DNA of 64,000 bases from SGZJ01 sp949372955 (GTDB taxonomy: Bacteria; Bacteroidota; Bacteroidia; Flavobacteriales; Flavobacteriaceae): NCBI GenBank assembly GCA_949372955.1, contig CASIAX010000010.1, positions 1-64,000 of the forward strand, in the 5' to 3' direction. The translations under genes and the position numbers were made by a program. The notes below the pieces were generated by a model that saw nothing but the letters and a program-made list of their open reading frames with translations, was not told the DNA's origin and searched no databases. Below, one piece after another: positions 46,279-55,917 of this stretch. Position 1 is the first letter of the stretch, and each line of letters opens with the position of its first letter.

Positions 46279-47277
46279 TTATAATTTTAAAATTAATTTC
46301 CCTCTTTTATTTCCGTTAAATAGTTTTAAGAAAATTTCATAAAAATTCTCTATACCTTCAAAAATACTCTCATTACTTTTTAGCAAATCTTGATCAAACC
46401 ATTCTTTAATTTGTTTTTCAGCAATTGAATAATCCTTTTGATAATCAAAGACGACCATCCCTTTCATAGTAGCTCTATTAACTAATAAAGAAAGATAATT
46501 TGATGGCCCTTTCATTTTAGATTTGTTATTATATTGTGAAATAGCACCACATATTACAATTCTTGCATTCATTCTTAGCTTTGCCAATGCTGCATCTAAC
46601 ATTTCCCCTCCCACATTATCAAAATACACATCAATTCCATCTGGGCAATATTTTTTTAAAGCTGAGTAAATATTATCGTTTTTATAATCAATTACTTCAT
46701 CAAACCCTAGTTCACTTTTAACATAATCACACTTATCTTTACCTCCTGCTATACCAATTACTCTGCACCCTTTGATTTTTGCAATCTGTCCAACTAAACT
46801 TCCAACAGCACCAGCAGCAGCAGAAACTAACACTACATCTCCATTCTTTATTTTCCCCTCATTGATGATGCCAAAATAAGCAGTCATTCCAGGCATTCCA
46901 AGAGCACCTAAGTATCTATATATAGGAGTATTTTGATCCTTGATTAATTTATATCCTACCCCATTTGTCAATGAATATTCTTGTACTCCTCCCCATCCAG
47001 AGACTAAATCTCCTATTTTGAAATTGTTGTTATTATTAACTTGAATTACTTCACCTACCGTTCCAGCTCGCATTACTGCTCCAATCTCAACAGGTGGAAT
47101 ATAAGATTTTGTATTATTCATCCAACCTCTCATAGCAGGATCAAGTGAAATATATTTTTGTTTTATTAATATTTGACCATCGGAAAGATCTCCGACAGTT
47201 TCCTCTTCTAAATTCCATGTAGATTTATCTGGAATTCCAATTGGCCTATTGACCAATATCATTTTTTTATTTATCAT
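46279..47277 (-). CDS. NADP-dependent MDR oxidoreductase (prostaglandin/enone-reductase type)
   Basis: A 332-aa medium-chain dehydrogenase/reductase without the catalytic zinc residues. The N-terminal DPAMRGWMNNTKSYIPPVEIG is the hallmark of the leukotriene B4 dehydrogenase/CurA group that reduces alpha,beta-unsaturated ketones and aldehydes. The cofactor loop is AAAGAVGSLVGQIAK. The gene lies 13 bp after the crotonase and 6 bp before the nitronate-monooxygenase-like gene. The substrate is unknown. Confidence 0.9.
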   Translation of the reverse strand: MINKKMILVNRPIGIPDKSTWNLEEETVGDLSDGQILIKQKYISLDPAMRGWMNNTKSYIPPVEIGAVMRAGTVGEVIQVNNNNNFKIGDLVSGWGGVQEYSLTNGVGYKLIKDQNTPIYRYLGALGMPGMTAYFGIINEGKIKNGDVVLVSAAAGAVGSLVGQIAKIKGCRVIGIAGGKDKCDYVKSELGFDEVIDYKNDNIYSALKKYCPDGIDVYFDNVGGEMLDAALAKLRMNARIVICGAISQYNNKSKMKGPSNYLSLLVNRATMKGMVVFDYQKDYSIAEKQIKEWFDQDLLKSNESIFEGIENFYEIFLKLFNGNKRGKLILKL

Positions 47278-47290
47278 AAATTTTAATTAA

Positions 47291-48109
47291 TTAATTTCCT
47301 TTCCAATTTGGTTTTCTCTTTTCTTTAAATGCCAAAAGTCCTTCTTTACCGTCATTGGATTCTTGTGCTTTTTTTAGCATTTTGAACAAATAATCATGAT
47401 CATTATTTGAATTCGAGATATAATCATATGCTTCTAACCCAAGTCTAATAGCAGTAGGAGAATTTTCCTTAAGTTCTTCAATTAATTTAGCTGTTGTTTT
47501 ATGAATTTTTTCTTCTGTTGTTATATGAGATATTAAACCTAAACTATTAGCTTCATTTGCCGATATGCTGTAACCGCGAACACACCAATCTAATACTTTT
47601 CTTTGTGGCATGATTTTAATCAAACTAGCCATGACCTGCATTGGAAACAGACCTCTTTTAACTTCTGGTAAAGAGAATTTCAATTCTTTATTTGCGACTA
47701 CAAACAAACAGCCTGCTAAGATTAAAAAACCTCCAGCATAAACATCTTTATTAACCACAGCAACAGTAGGCTTGTAAATTGTATTAAAAAGTTCACCAAT
47801 TAAAACATCCTTTTCAGGCTGAGGGATGGTAGAGTTATTGGGTTCTATTTGCCCTATCATAGCTTTTAGGTCAGCTCCTGAACAAAATACAGAACCTGTA
47901 GATTCGAATAATACAATCCAAATAGAATTTTTAAAATGGGCATGGTGCATTGCAAAAGCAATCTCATTAATCATCTGAGGATGAAGCGCATTCTTTTTTT
48001 CTGGTCTATTTAAAGTTATTTTAAAAACATTATTGTTTTCTTCTACATTTATAAATGCAAAATGATATTTAGAAAGATCCTCTACTTGATTTTTTTTATA
48101 ATAATTCAT
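47291..48109 (-). CDS. Enoyl-CoA hydratase/isomerase family protein
   Basis: A 272-aa crotonase-fold enzyme. LNRPEKKNALHPQMI is the CoA-binding start, FCSGADLKAM holds the first oxyanion amide, and VYAGGFLILAGCLFVVA replaces the usual GGGxxLAxxCD segment with a hydrophobic version. SLPEVKRGLFP keeps the Glu of the hydratase site. Beside an acyl-CoA carboxylase subunit, methylglutaconyl-CoA hydratase is one option, but any enoyl-CoA is possible. Confidence 0.85.
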   Translation of the reverse strand: MNYYKKNQVEDLSKYHFAFINVEENNNVFKITLNRPEKKNALHPQMINEIAFAMHHAHFKNSIWIVLFESTGSVFCSGADLKAMIGQIEPNNSTIPQPEKDVLIGELFNTIYKPTVAVVNKDVYAGGFLILAGCLFVVANKELKFSLPEVKRGLFPMQVMASLIKIMPQRKVLDWCVRGYSISANEANSLGLISHITTEEKIHKTTAKLIEELKENSPTAIRLGLEAYDYISNSNNDHDYLFKMLKKAQESNDGKEGLLAFKEKRKPNWKGN

Positions 48110-48148
48110 TTTTCAAAAATATTCTATTTTTAATAAATTGTATTTTTT

Positions 48149-49777
48149 TTAAACCTGTAAAACTCCCATATTAAATTGTTTCTTAATAGGTGAATGGTTT
48201 GCAGCTTCAATACCCATAGAAATCCAGGTTCTAGTATCAAGTGGATTAATTACTGCATCCGTCCAAATTCTTGCTGCAGAATAATATGGGGAAATTTGTT
48301 GATCGTATCGAGATTTTATTTGATCAAATAATTCAGCTTCTTTTTCTGGAGTAATTTTTTCTCCACGTTTTTTTAATGAAGCAGTTTCTATTTGGAGTAA
48401 AACTTTAGCTGCTGAGTTTCCACTCATTACAGCTAACTGAGCACTTGGCCAAGCTACAATTAACCTTGGATCGTAAGCTTTGCCACACATTGCATAATTA
48501 CCTGCACCGTATGAATTACCTATAATAACTGTGAATTTAGGAACAACTGAATTACTCACAGCATTTACCATTTTTGCTCCATCTTTTATAATCCCTCCGT
48601 GCTCAGATTTACTTCCAACCATAAATCCTGTTACATCTTGTAAGAAAACTAGTGGAATTTTTTTCTGATTACAATTAGCAATAAAGCGGGTTGCTTTGTC
48701 TGCAGAATCATTGTAAATAACTCCCCCAAATTGCATTTCTCCTTTTTTTGTTTTTACTAATTTTCGTTGGTTTGCAACAATACCTATAGCCCAACCATTT
48801 ATTCTTGCATATCCTGTTAAAATAGTTTGTCCATAACCTTTTTTATATTGATCAAATTCTGATTTGTCTACCAAACGTTTGATAATCTCCAACATATCAT
48901 ATGGTGCATTTCTTTCTTTTGGTAGAATTCCAAAAATGTCATCTTCATTTTCTTTTGGGTCTTCACTTTTTATTTTACTAAAACCAGCTTTTTCAAAATC
49001 ACCAATTTTATCAACTATACGTTTTATTTTGTCTAATGCATCTTTGTCGTCAAGTGCTTTATAATCTGTAACTCCGGAAATTTCACAATGTGTAGTTGCC
49101 CCTCCCAATGTTTCATTATCAATACTTTCTCCAATAGCTGCTTTTACCAAATAACTTCCAGCTAAGAAAATACTAGCAGTTTTATCAACAATAATAGCTT
49201 CGTCACTCATAATTGGCAAATAAGCACCACCCGCAACACAACTCCCCATCACCGCAGAAATTTGTGTAATTCCCATGCTACTCATGATGGCATTATTTCT
49301 AAAAATGCGACCAAAATGTTCCTTATCCGGAAAAATTTCATCTTGCATTGGTAAATAAACACCTGCAGAGTCTACTAAATAAATTATTGGAATTTTATTT
49401 TCAATAGATATTTCTTGTGCTCGTAAATTCTTTTTTCCAGTAATTGGAAACCAAGCACCTGCTTTTACAGTAGCATCATTCGCTACCACGATACATTGTT
49501 TTCCTTTTATGTAACCAATTTTCACAACAACACCTCCAGACGGGCAACCGCCATGTTCTTTATACATCTCATCGCCCGCAAAAGCACCAATTTCTATTGA
49601 TTTTGTTTTATTATCCAACAAATAATCAACTCTATCACGTGCTGTCATTTTTCCCTTTTCACGATGCTTATCAATACGTTTCTGGCCTCCACCTAATTTT
49701 ACTTTAGCAAAACGTTTACGAAGATCCGAAATTAAAAGCTTATTAAAATCTTCATTTTTATTGAAGTTAATATCCAT
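48149..49777 (-). CDS. Acyl-CoA carboxylase carboxyltransferase (beta) subunit
   Basis: A 542-aa carboxyltransferase of the propionyl/methylcrotonyl-CoA carboxylase family. It transfers CO2 from biotin to an acyl-CoA. Two crotonase-like halves are seen: GAWFPITGKKNLRAQEI... with AVMGSCVAGGAYLP (oxyanion glycines) and VFLQDVTGFMVG with GNSYGAGNYAMCGKAYDPRL. The YGAGNYAMCG form is closest to methylcrotonyl-CoA carboxylase as I remember it. No biotin carboxylase or biotin carrier gene is in the window, so partners must be elsewhere. Confidence 0.9.
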   Translation of the reverse strand: MDINFNKNEDFNKLLISDLRKRFAKVKLGGGQKRIDKHREKGKMTARDRVDYLLDNKTKSIEIGAFAGDEMYKEHGGCPSGGVVVKIGYIKGKQCIVVANDATVKAGAWFPITGKKNLRAQEISIENKIPIIYLVDSAGVYLPMQDEIFPDKEHFGRIFRNNAIMSSMGITQISAVMGSCVAGGAYLPIMSDEAIIVDKTASIFLAGSYLVKAAIGESIDNETLGGATTHCEISGVTDYKALDDKDALDKIKRIVDKIGDFEKAGFSKIKSEDPKENEDDIFGILPKERNAPYDMLEIIKRLVDKSEFDQYKKGYGQTILTGYARINGWAIGIVANQRKLVKTKKGEMQFGGVIYNDSADKATRFIANCNQKKIPLVFLQDVTGFMVGSKSEHGGIIKDGAKMVNAVSNSVVPKFTVIIGNSYGAGNYAMCGKAYDPRLIVAWPSAQLAVMSGNSAAKVLLQIETASLKKRGEKITPEKEAELFDQIKSRYDQQISPYYSAARIWTDAVINPLDTRTWISMGIEAANHSPIKKQFNMGVLQV

Positions 49778-50027
49778 AGGGACTCATTTTTTAGCAAGTT
49801 AATAAATAATATATACTTTAGTTAAGAGTTGAAGACAAACCGGATTAATTTCATAAATTTATTTTATTGTATTAGTTAATTTACAAATAGATAAAGATTT
49901 TAAAAATATTTATAGTTTTATAATCTGATATTTTTGCTGATAACAATAAAAAAATATACCTTTTGCATAATTTAACAGTAATACGAGACACTAATATTGA
50001 TCAACTAACCAACAAAAACTAATTATT

Positions 50028-51704
50028 ATGGGTACTGAATCTAAATTTGATTTTAAATTCTATGATTGGGAGAAAAAATTTAAAAACAAACCTTTCCTAA
50101 GACAACCTTTTGGAGATAATTGGGAGGAGTACACTTGGGGTGAGGCTGGACAACTTGCAAGAAAATTAGCTACAGGGCTTAAAAGTCTAGGACTTCCTGA
50201 AAAAAGTCACATTGGACTAATGTCAAAAAACTGTAGAGAATGGATAATAGCTGATCTAGCAATAGTTATGGCTGGTTATGTTTCTGTACCATTTTTTCCA
50301 AATTTAAATTCTTCTGAAACTAAAGCACTCCTAGATCAAGGAGATGTAGCAGCATTGTTTATGGGGAAAATTGAAGATTGGGATGAAATTAAAAAAGGAA
50401 TTCCAAATGAGATGCCTATGATAACTTTTCCTCATTATGACGGGTTTTCCCAAATTAATGAAGGTTTTCAATGGTTTGATTTTATAAATAAGTTTGAAGC
50501 TCAAACTGAGGATTATTCCCCAAATATGAATGATATTTGGACTATTATTTTTACTTCTGGCACAACTGGATCTCCAAAAGGTGTAGTGTTAGATTTTGAA
50601 GTAATACAGGGAACATGGGATTTATTTAATAAAGATCATAATCCACTAGAAATTAACTTTACAGGCAAAAATAGCTGGTTTTCATTTTTACCTCTTAATC
50701 ATATTGCTGAAAGAGTTGGGGTTGAATATACATGTTTTAGACATGGGGGTGTAATTTCATTCACGGAATCTTTAGAAAGATTTGGTGAAAATCTAAAATC
50801 GGTCCAACCTTCAATATTTATAGGTGTTCCTAGATTATATACTAAATTTCAAATGGGTATAATTTCTAAATTCACCCAAAAAAAATTAGATCTTTTAACT
50901 AGCATTCCTATTATATCATATGTTATTAAAAAAATTATTAAAAAAGCTTTAGGTCTAAGCAACGCAAAATCAATAATTTCCGGTGCAGCTCCTATGATGG
51001 AAATTCAAAAACAGTGGTACAAAAAGTTAGGTATAAATATTACTAATATTTATGGAATGACAGAAAATTGTGCAATCTGTACTCAAATTCCAGCTACAAC
51101 AACTAATAAAAAAAACTCAGTTGGATTGCCTCAAGCAGGAGTAAAAATTAAAATAAATCCTGAAAATAGTGAAATTATGATGAGTGGAGCTTTTGTAATG
51201 AAAGGCTATTATAACGATAAAGAAAGAACCGATGAGACTATAAAAGATGGTTGGTTATGTACAGGTGACCAAGGAAGGATAGATGAAGACGGTTATCTAT
51301 ACATTACCGGGAGAGTTAAAGATACCTTCAAAACAAGTAAAGGTGAGTTCATTGAACCTCTAGGTTTAGAGAAATTATTTGGAGATATTATTGAATTTGA
51401 GCAGACTTGTATCGTTGGTCTTGGAAATCCCCAGCCGATGTTATTAGTTGTATTGTCTGAAATTGGTCAATCTAAAAATAAAGAATCATTGAAATCAAGT
51501 CTTCAAGAAAAATTAGTTTTAATAAACAAAGACCTCATTAATTATAAGAGAATATCTACAGTAATAATTGTAAAAGATGATTGGAATCCAGAAAATGAAA
51601 TACTGACCCCTACATTAAAAATTAAAAGAGGTAAAGTAAATGACAAATATACTTCACAATTTAGTGAGTGGCATGATAGTGAGGAAACTGTGATTTGGGA
51701 ATAA
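50028..51704 (+). CDS. AMP-forming acyl-CoA synthetase
   Basis: A 558-aa ANL-superfamily ligase activating a carboxylic acid to its CoA thioester through an acyl-AMP. The P-loop is IIFTSGTTGSPKGVV, followed by NIYGMTENCAICTQ and GDQGRIDEDGYLYITGRVKD with the hinge Asp and Lys region TSKGEFIEP. The pattern resembles long-chain (bubblegum-type) ligases. It opens the plus-strand arm, divergent from the carboxyltransferase across 250 bp; a weak TTTG-N18-TATACCTTTTG sequence at 49933-49965 may be its promoter. Confidence 0.9.
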   Translation: MGTESKFDFKFYDWEKKFKNKPFLRQPFGDNWEEYTWGEAGQLARKLATGLKSLGLPEKSHIGLMSKNCREWIIADLAIVMAGYVSVPFFPNLNSSETKALLDQGDVAALFMGKIEDWDEIKKGIPNEMPMITFPHYDGFSQINEGFQWFDFINKFEAQTEDYSPNMNDIWTIIFTSGTTGSPKGVVLDFEVIQGTWDLFNKDHNPLEINFTGKNSWFSFLPLNHIAERVGVEYTCFRHGGVISFTESLERFGENLKSVQPSIFIGVPRLYTKFQMGIISKFTQKKLDLLTSIPIISYVIKKIIKKALGLSNAKSIISGAAPMMEIQKQWYKKLGINITNIYGMTENCAICTQIPATTTNKKNSVGLPQAGVKIKINPENSEIMMSGAFVMKGYYNDKERTDETIKDGWLCTGDQGRIDEDGYLYITGRVKDTFKTSKGEFIEPLGLEKLFGDIIEFEQTCIVGLGNPQPMLLVVLSEIGQSKNKESLKSSLQEKLVLINKDLINYKRISTVIIVKDDWNPENEILTPTLKIKRGKVNDKYTSQFSEWHDSEETVIWE

Positions 51705-51761
51705 ATATAATCTCTGCGATAATAATTTTTAGCTTTATAAAAACATTACTCATTTAAACCA

Positions 51762-52517
51762 ATGAATGAAAATTTAAAAAACAAAGTAGTCGTTATAACT
51801 GGAGCTGCATCAGGGATCGGGAAAGCTACTGCTATACTTTTAGCAAAATACGGAGCAAAAGTAATGGTTACTGATATCAATAAAAAAGAAGGCCTTTTAA
51901 CAACTAAAATTATAAATGATTCTGGTGGCTTTGCATCTTTTTATAATTTAGATACATCTTCAAAAGAGCAAACAGTAATTGTTTTAGAAAGTATCTATAA
52001 AGAACATGGAGCAATTGATCTGGCGGTTAATAATGCTGGTATAGGTGGTATGGTTGGACCACTTCATACAATTGAATCTTCAATATGGGAAAAAATGATA
52101 GCTGTTTGCTTATCAGGAGTTTTTTATTCTATGCAAGAAGAGATAAAATATATGCTTATTCAGGGTAATGGCCGAATTGTAAATATTTCATCACTAGCTG
52201 GTTTAAATGGAGTATTGGCTGGGAGTCATTATTCAGCTGCGAAACATGGGGTCATTGGAATTACAAAATCTGCAGCACTAGAATACGGTAAATATAACAT
52301 CAGAGTTAATTCTGTGTGCCCTGGATTTGTTCAAACTGCCATTATAGATGATATACCAGAAAAAGTCCTAAATTATACCAAAAACACAAGAATTCCTATG
52401 AAAAGAATTGGTACTACTGAGGAAGTAGCTGAGAGTATTTTATGGCTATTAAGTGACCGATCAAGTTATATAAATGGAGAGAGCTTAGCAGTTGATGGGG
52501 GCTTTCAGGCAGGGTGA
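51762..52517 (+). CDS. SDR-family oxidoreductase (251 aa)
   Basis: Classical short-chain dehydrogenase. The cofactor loop is TGAASGIG (13-20), with NNAGIGG, then the catalytic Ser in NISSLAG and Tyr/Lys in HYSAAKHG. MVTDINKK after strand 2 has Asp, which favours NAD(H). It follows the CoA ligase by 57 bp. Comparison with the levulinate pathway suggests a keto- to hydroxyacyl-CoA step, but the substrate is not proven. Confidence 0.88.
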   Translation: MNENLKNKVVVITGAASGIGKATAILLAKYGAKVMVTDINKKEGLLTTKIINDSGGFASFYNLDTSSKEQTVIVLESIYKEHGAIDLAVNNAGIGGMVGPLHTIESSIWEKMIAVCLSGVFYSMQEEIKYMLIQGNGRIVNISSLAGLNGVLAGSHYSAAKHGVIGITKSAALEYGKYNIRVNSVCPGFVQTAIIDDIPEKVLNYTKNTRIPMKRIGTTEEVAESILWLLSDRSSYINGESLAVDGGFQAG

Positions 52518-52704
52518 AGAATAATAATTTGAATAAATAAATTCAATCAACAGTAGTTACTAAACTTATTCGTTATATATCAAATAGCGTTATGTTTTAT
52601 TCATTTAACTTATCTTCTTACATTTGCATAACATTTAAATATCTAAGAACAAATAATAAATTGAATTTACACTTAAATATTAATTTATATATCAAAAAAA
52701 ATAA

Positions 52705-54375
52705 ATGAAGAAATACCTTACTGAAGAGCACGATTTATTTAGGGAGAGCTTAAGTGAATTTTTGGAAAGAGAAGTGCGACCAAATATAGAAAAATGGGAA
52801 AAAGATGGAAGAATTCCAAAGTCAATTTGGAAAAAAATGGGAGACATGGGTTTTCTTGGATTATCTTACCCTGAAAAATATGGTGGTAGTGGTCTTGATT
52901 TCTTTTTTGAAATTGTTTTTAATGAAGAGCTTGGTAAATTAAATAGTGGAGGGTTTGTTGTAAGTCAACAGGTTGTTCAATACATGTCATCTCCGTATAT
53001 ACTCAAATACGGAAGCGATAAGTTAAAAGATAAATACTTGCCTGGTATAATTTCTGGAGATCTTATAGGTTGTATTGGGATTACTGAGCCAGACGCAGGT
53101 TCTGATACCCAAAATATACAGACAAAAGCAATAAAAAAAGATGGGTGTTATATTATAAATGGATCTAAAACTTTTATCACTAATGCAGTTTACGGAGATT
53201 TTGTAGTTCTAGTTGTTAAAACAGACCAAAAAGCTGGATCCAAAGGAATTAGTTTAATATGCGTAGACTTAGATCAAGCTGGAATAACTAAAAATAAAAT
53301 CAATAAATTAGGGTGGCATTCTTCTGATACAGCTGAATTAAGTTTTGATAATGTTAAAGTCCCTTTGGATAGTTTAATTGGTGAGGAAGGTAAAGGTTTT
53401 TATTATTTAATGAATGGGCTTCAATTAGAGAGATTAATTTTTCTTCCAAGCAGTATAGCTACGATGGAGTTTGCTTTATCTGAATCATTAAATTACATGT
53501 CACAAAGAAAAGCATTTGGAAGAACTATTGATAGGTTTCAAGTTTTAAGACATAGAATTGCTCAATTATCATCTGAAGTTGAAGCTTTAAAAGCTTTTAG
53601 TTACTATTGCTATGATTTATTTGACAATGATGTTTATGATGTTAAACTTTGTTCAATGGGTAAACTTATTTGCACAGAACTTCACGAAAAGATATCTACT
53701 CAATGCTTACAATTTTTTGGAGGTAATGGGTATACTGAAGATTATCCAATGGCAAGAATGTACAGAGATAGCAGATTAGGAACCATTGGCGCAGGTACTT
53801 CCGAAATAATGAGAGATATTATTTCAAAAATGGTAATTGATGATGTTAAATATGAAAAAGCAAAATCAAATGTTAGCTCAAATAATAATTCAACTGAATC
53901 CATAAACACTTTTTCAAATGTGGAATCTTTATCATCTTTAAAAAAGTCAGATAACTATAATTTATCATTAGCGATAGAAACTTTAGAATTAGCTGAAAAT
54001 ACATTAGAAATTACAATAAAGTTTATTAATACAATAAACAATGATGGTGAAAAACAAAGTGATTCTCAAGTCATTAGGCATCAAATAGCTCAACTTGCAT
54101 CAGAAATTGAATGTTATAAACAATTTATTCAGACTACCTATAATGACCTAGCCAACAATAAGAATCTTGAAAAAGAAATAACAATGGCAAAGCTAATTTC
54201 TATACAATTAATGGATAAAGTAGTGTCTCAATGTTACAAAATGTTTGGTAATTACAAAAGTTTAGATAATCATCCACTTGAAGAAATATTTCAAAAATCA
54301 AAAATGATTCAAATCTCAAATAGTTGTATGGATTTACATGATAATATTTCAAAATTAGTAATTGATAGAAAGTAA
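52705..54375 (+). CDS. Acyl-CoA dehydrogenase with duplicated C-terminal helical domain
   Basis: A 556-aa flavoenzyme; the usual family length is about 380. Residues 1-380 form a complete ACAD: GITEPDAGSDTQNIQT, GSKTFITNA, SQRKAFGRTIDRFQVLRH, QFFGGNGYTEDYP and GAGTSEIMRDI. The position of the short-chain-type base Glu is not acidic (IGAGTSEI), so Glu242 in LQLERL is the likely base, as in isovaleryl- and long-chain enzymes. After a Ser/Asn linker (385-415), residues 420-554 repeat the helical domain (QVIRHQIAQLASE at 455 against QVLRHRIAQLSSE at 279), with flavin-contact motifs lost. A VLCAD-like extension is the alternative view. The next gene is 3 bp away. Confidence 0.93.
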   Translation: MKKYLTEEHDLFRESLSEFLEREVRPNIEKWEKDGRIPKSIWKKMGDMGFLGLSYPEKYGGSGLDFFFEIVFNEELGKLNSGGFVVSQQVVQYMSSPYILKYGSDKLKDKYLPGIISGDLIGCIGITEPDAGSDTQNIQTKAIKKDGCYIINGSKTFITNAVYGDFVVLVVKTDQKAGSKGISLICVDLDQAGITKNKINKLGWHSSDTAELSFDNVKVPLDSLIGEEGKGFYYLMNGLQLERLIFLPSSIATMEFALSESLNYMSQRKAFGRTIDRFQVLRHRIAQLSSEVEALKAFSYYCYDLFDNDVYDVKLCSMGKLICTELHEKISTQCLQFFGGNGYTEDYPMARMYRDSRLGTIGAGTSEIMRDIISKMVIDDVKYEKAKSNVSSNNNSTESINTFSNVESLSSLKKSDNYNLSLAIETLELAENTLEITIKFINTINNDGEKQSDSQVIRHQIAQLASEIECYKQFIQTTYNDLANNKNLEKEITMAKLISIQLMDKVVSQCYKMFGNYKSLDNHPLEEIFQKSKMIQISNSCMDLHDNISKLVIDRK

Positions 54376-54378
54376 ATT

Positions 54379-55122
54379 ATGGGAAAATTAGATGGGCAAG
54401 TAGTAATCGTTACGGGTGGAGCAAGAGGAATTGGAGAAGGAATTTGCAAAGTTTTTTGCAATGAAGGAGCTACAGTAGCTATATGGGACGTAATTGACGA
54501 AGGGATAAAAACTGCAGAATCAATAAAAAAAACTGGCGGAAAAATATTTTTTCAAAAAGTAGATGTTACAAATCAAGAATCCGTAAACGGAGCTGTTGAG
54601 GAAATAATTACAGATTATAAAAGAATAGATGTTTTAATTAATAATGCAGGAATAATTAGAGATAAGTCATTTTTGAAAATGACAAGAGATCACTGGGATC
54701 AAGTTGTTAATGTTAATATCAACTCATTGTATGTAACATGCCAGGCAGTGTTACCACATATGAAAGAAGCAGGCTATGGAAGAATTATATCTGCATCATC
54801 AATTAACGCTTTCCAAGGCGCTTTTGGGCAAGCAAATTATGCAGCATCAAAAGCTGCTATTACTGGATTTACAAGAGCTTTATGTAAAGAAACCGGGAGG
54901 TATAATATTACAGTAAATGCAGTCGCTCCAGGGTTTATTAAATCTGAGATGTCAGATTCTATGCCAGCCGAAATTGTTAAAGCTGGTATTGCAATGATTC
55001 CTGTTGGTAGAATTGGTACTGCTGAAGACATGGGTCATACCTATTTGTTTTTAGCATCTAAAGAAGCTAGTTTTATTAGCGGAATCACACTTCATGCAAA
55101 TGGAGGAGCAATGCCAATGTAA
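54379..55122 (+). CDS. SDR-family oxidoreductase, FabG-like (247 aa)
   Basis: NAD(P)-dependent 3-oxoacyl/3-hydroxyacyl thioester reductase-like enzyme. The cofactor loop is TGGARGIGEG, with LINNAGIIRDKSFLKM (the FabG-type NNAG-x-RD), catalytic Ser in SASSINAFQGAFG and Tyr/Lys in NYAASKAAITGFTRAL. Closest in pattern to FabG/PhaB. In this operon a 3-hydroxyacyl-CoA dehydrogenase role is likely. It starts 3 bp after the acyl-CoA dehydrogenase. Confidence 0.9.
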   Translation: MGKLDGQVVIVTGGARGIGEGICKVFCNEGATVAIWDVIDEGIKTAESIKKTGGKIFFQKVDVTNQESVNGAVEEIITDYKRIDVLINNAGIIRDKSFLKMTRDHWDQVVNVNINSLYVTCQAVLPHMKEAGYGRIISASSINAFQGAFGQANYAASKAAITGFTRALCKETGRYNITVNAVAPGFIKSEMSDSMPAEIVKAGIAMIPVGRIGTAEDMGHTYLFLASKEASFISGITLHANGGAMPM

Positions 55123-55134
55123 AAAATAATAATT

Positions 55135-55905
55135 ATGAAAAATAAATTCAATTTAGAAAATAAAGTAGCAATAATAACTGGGGCCAGTAAAGGAATTGGA
55201 GAGGCTATAGCAATAAGTCTTGCTGAACTAGGAGCAACTGTGATTGTAAGTTCTAGAAATCAAGATGCTGTAGAAAAAACCGCTGAAAAAATTCGCTCTA
55301 TGGGTTTTAAATCTGAGGGAATAGCTTGTCATGTTGGCAAAGAAGAGCAATTAGTAAAACTAGTAGATATTGTTTTAGATAAATACAAAAGAATTGATAT
55401 TTTGATAAATAATGCTGCTACAAACCCATATTATGGGCCTTTAGATAAAGCAGATGGAGGAATATTTGATAAGATGATGGATATTAATGTTAAAGCTCCT
55501 TTTAATCTAGCAAACCTCTGTTTCCCTATAATGAAAAAAAATGGTGGTGGTAGTATAATAAACATATCCTCAGTGGAGGGATTACGTCCGAGTGAATATT
55601 TAGGGATTTATTGTATTAGTAAATCTGCACTAATAATGTTAACCAAATCACAGGCTAAAGAATGGGGTAAATATGGAATAAGATCAAATGCAATATGTCC
55701 AGGCTTAATCAAAACTAAATTTAGTGAAGGGCTTTGGAATAATGAAAAAATGCTAAACCAAGTCACTAAAGAATTGCCTCTTGGGAGAATGGCTAATCCC
55801 GATGAAATGGCTTCATTAGCATGTTATCTTGCTTCCGAAGCTTCTAGCTACACTACTGGATCAGTGCATGTATCTGATGGCGGACATATGATAGCAGGAA
55901 TATAA
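55135..55905 (+). CDS. SDR-family oxidoreductase (256 aa)
   Basis: Short-chain dehydrogenase with TGASKGIGEAIA, VSSRNQ (Ser-Arg-Asn after strand 2, typical of NADP(H)), LINNAATNPYYGPL and catalytic Ser in NISSVEGLRPSEY. Tyr/Lys are in IYCISKSALIMLTK. It resembles the DHRS4/dehydrogenase-reductase branch that acts on carbonyls of fatty or branched substrates. It lies 12 bp from each neighbour within the operon. Confidence 0.88.
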   Translation: MKNKFNLENKVAIITGASKGIGEAIAISLAELGATVIVSSRNQDAVEKTAEKIRSMGFKSEGIACHVGKEEQLVKLVDIVLDKYKRIDILINNAATNPYYGPLDKADGGIFDKMMDINVKAPFNLANLCFPIMKKNGGGSIINISSVEGLRPSEYLGIYCISKSALIMLTKSQAKEWGKYGIRSNAICPGLIKTKFSEGLWNNEKMLNQVTKELPLGRMANPDEMASLACYLASEASSYTTGSVHVSDGGHMIAGI

Positions 55906-55917
55906 AAATAAGAAATA

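Noticed and set aside
49933..49965. Strong promoter for the CoA ligase gene
   Set aside because: TTTG-N18-TATACCTTTTG has one base too many in the -7 box, so it was mentioned only as a weak possibility.
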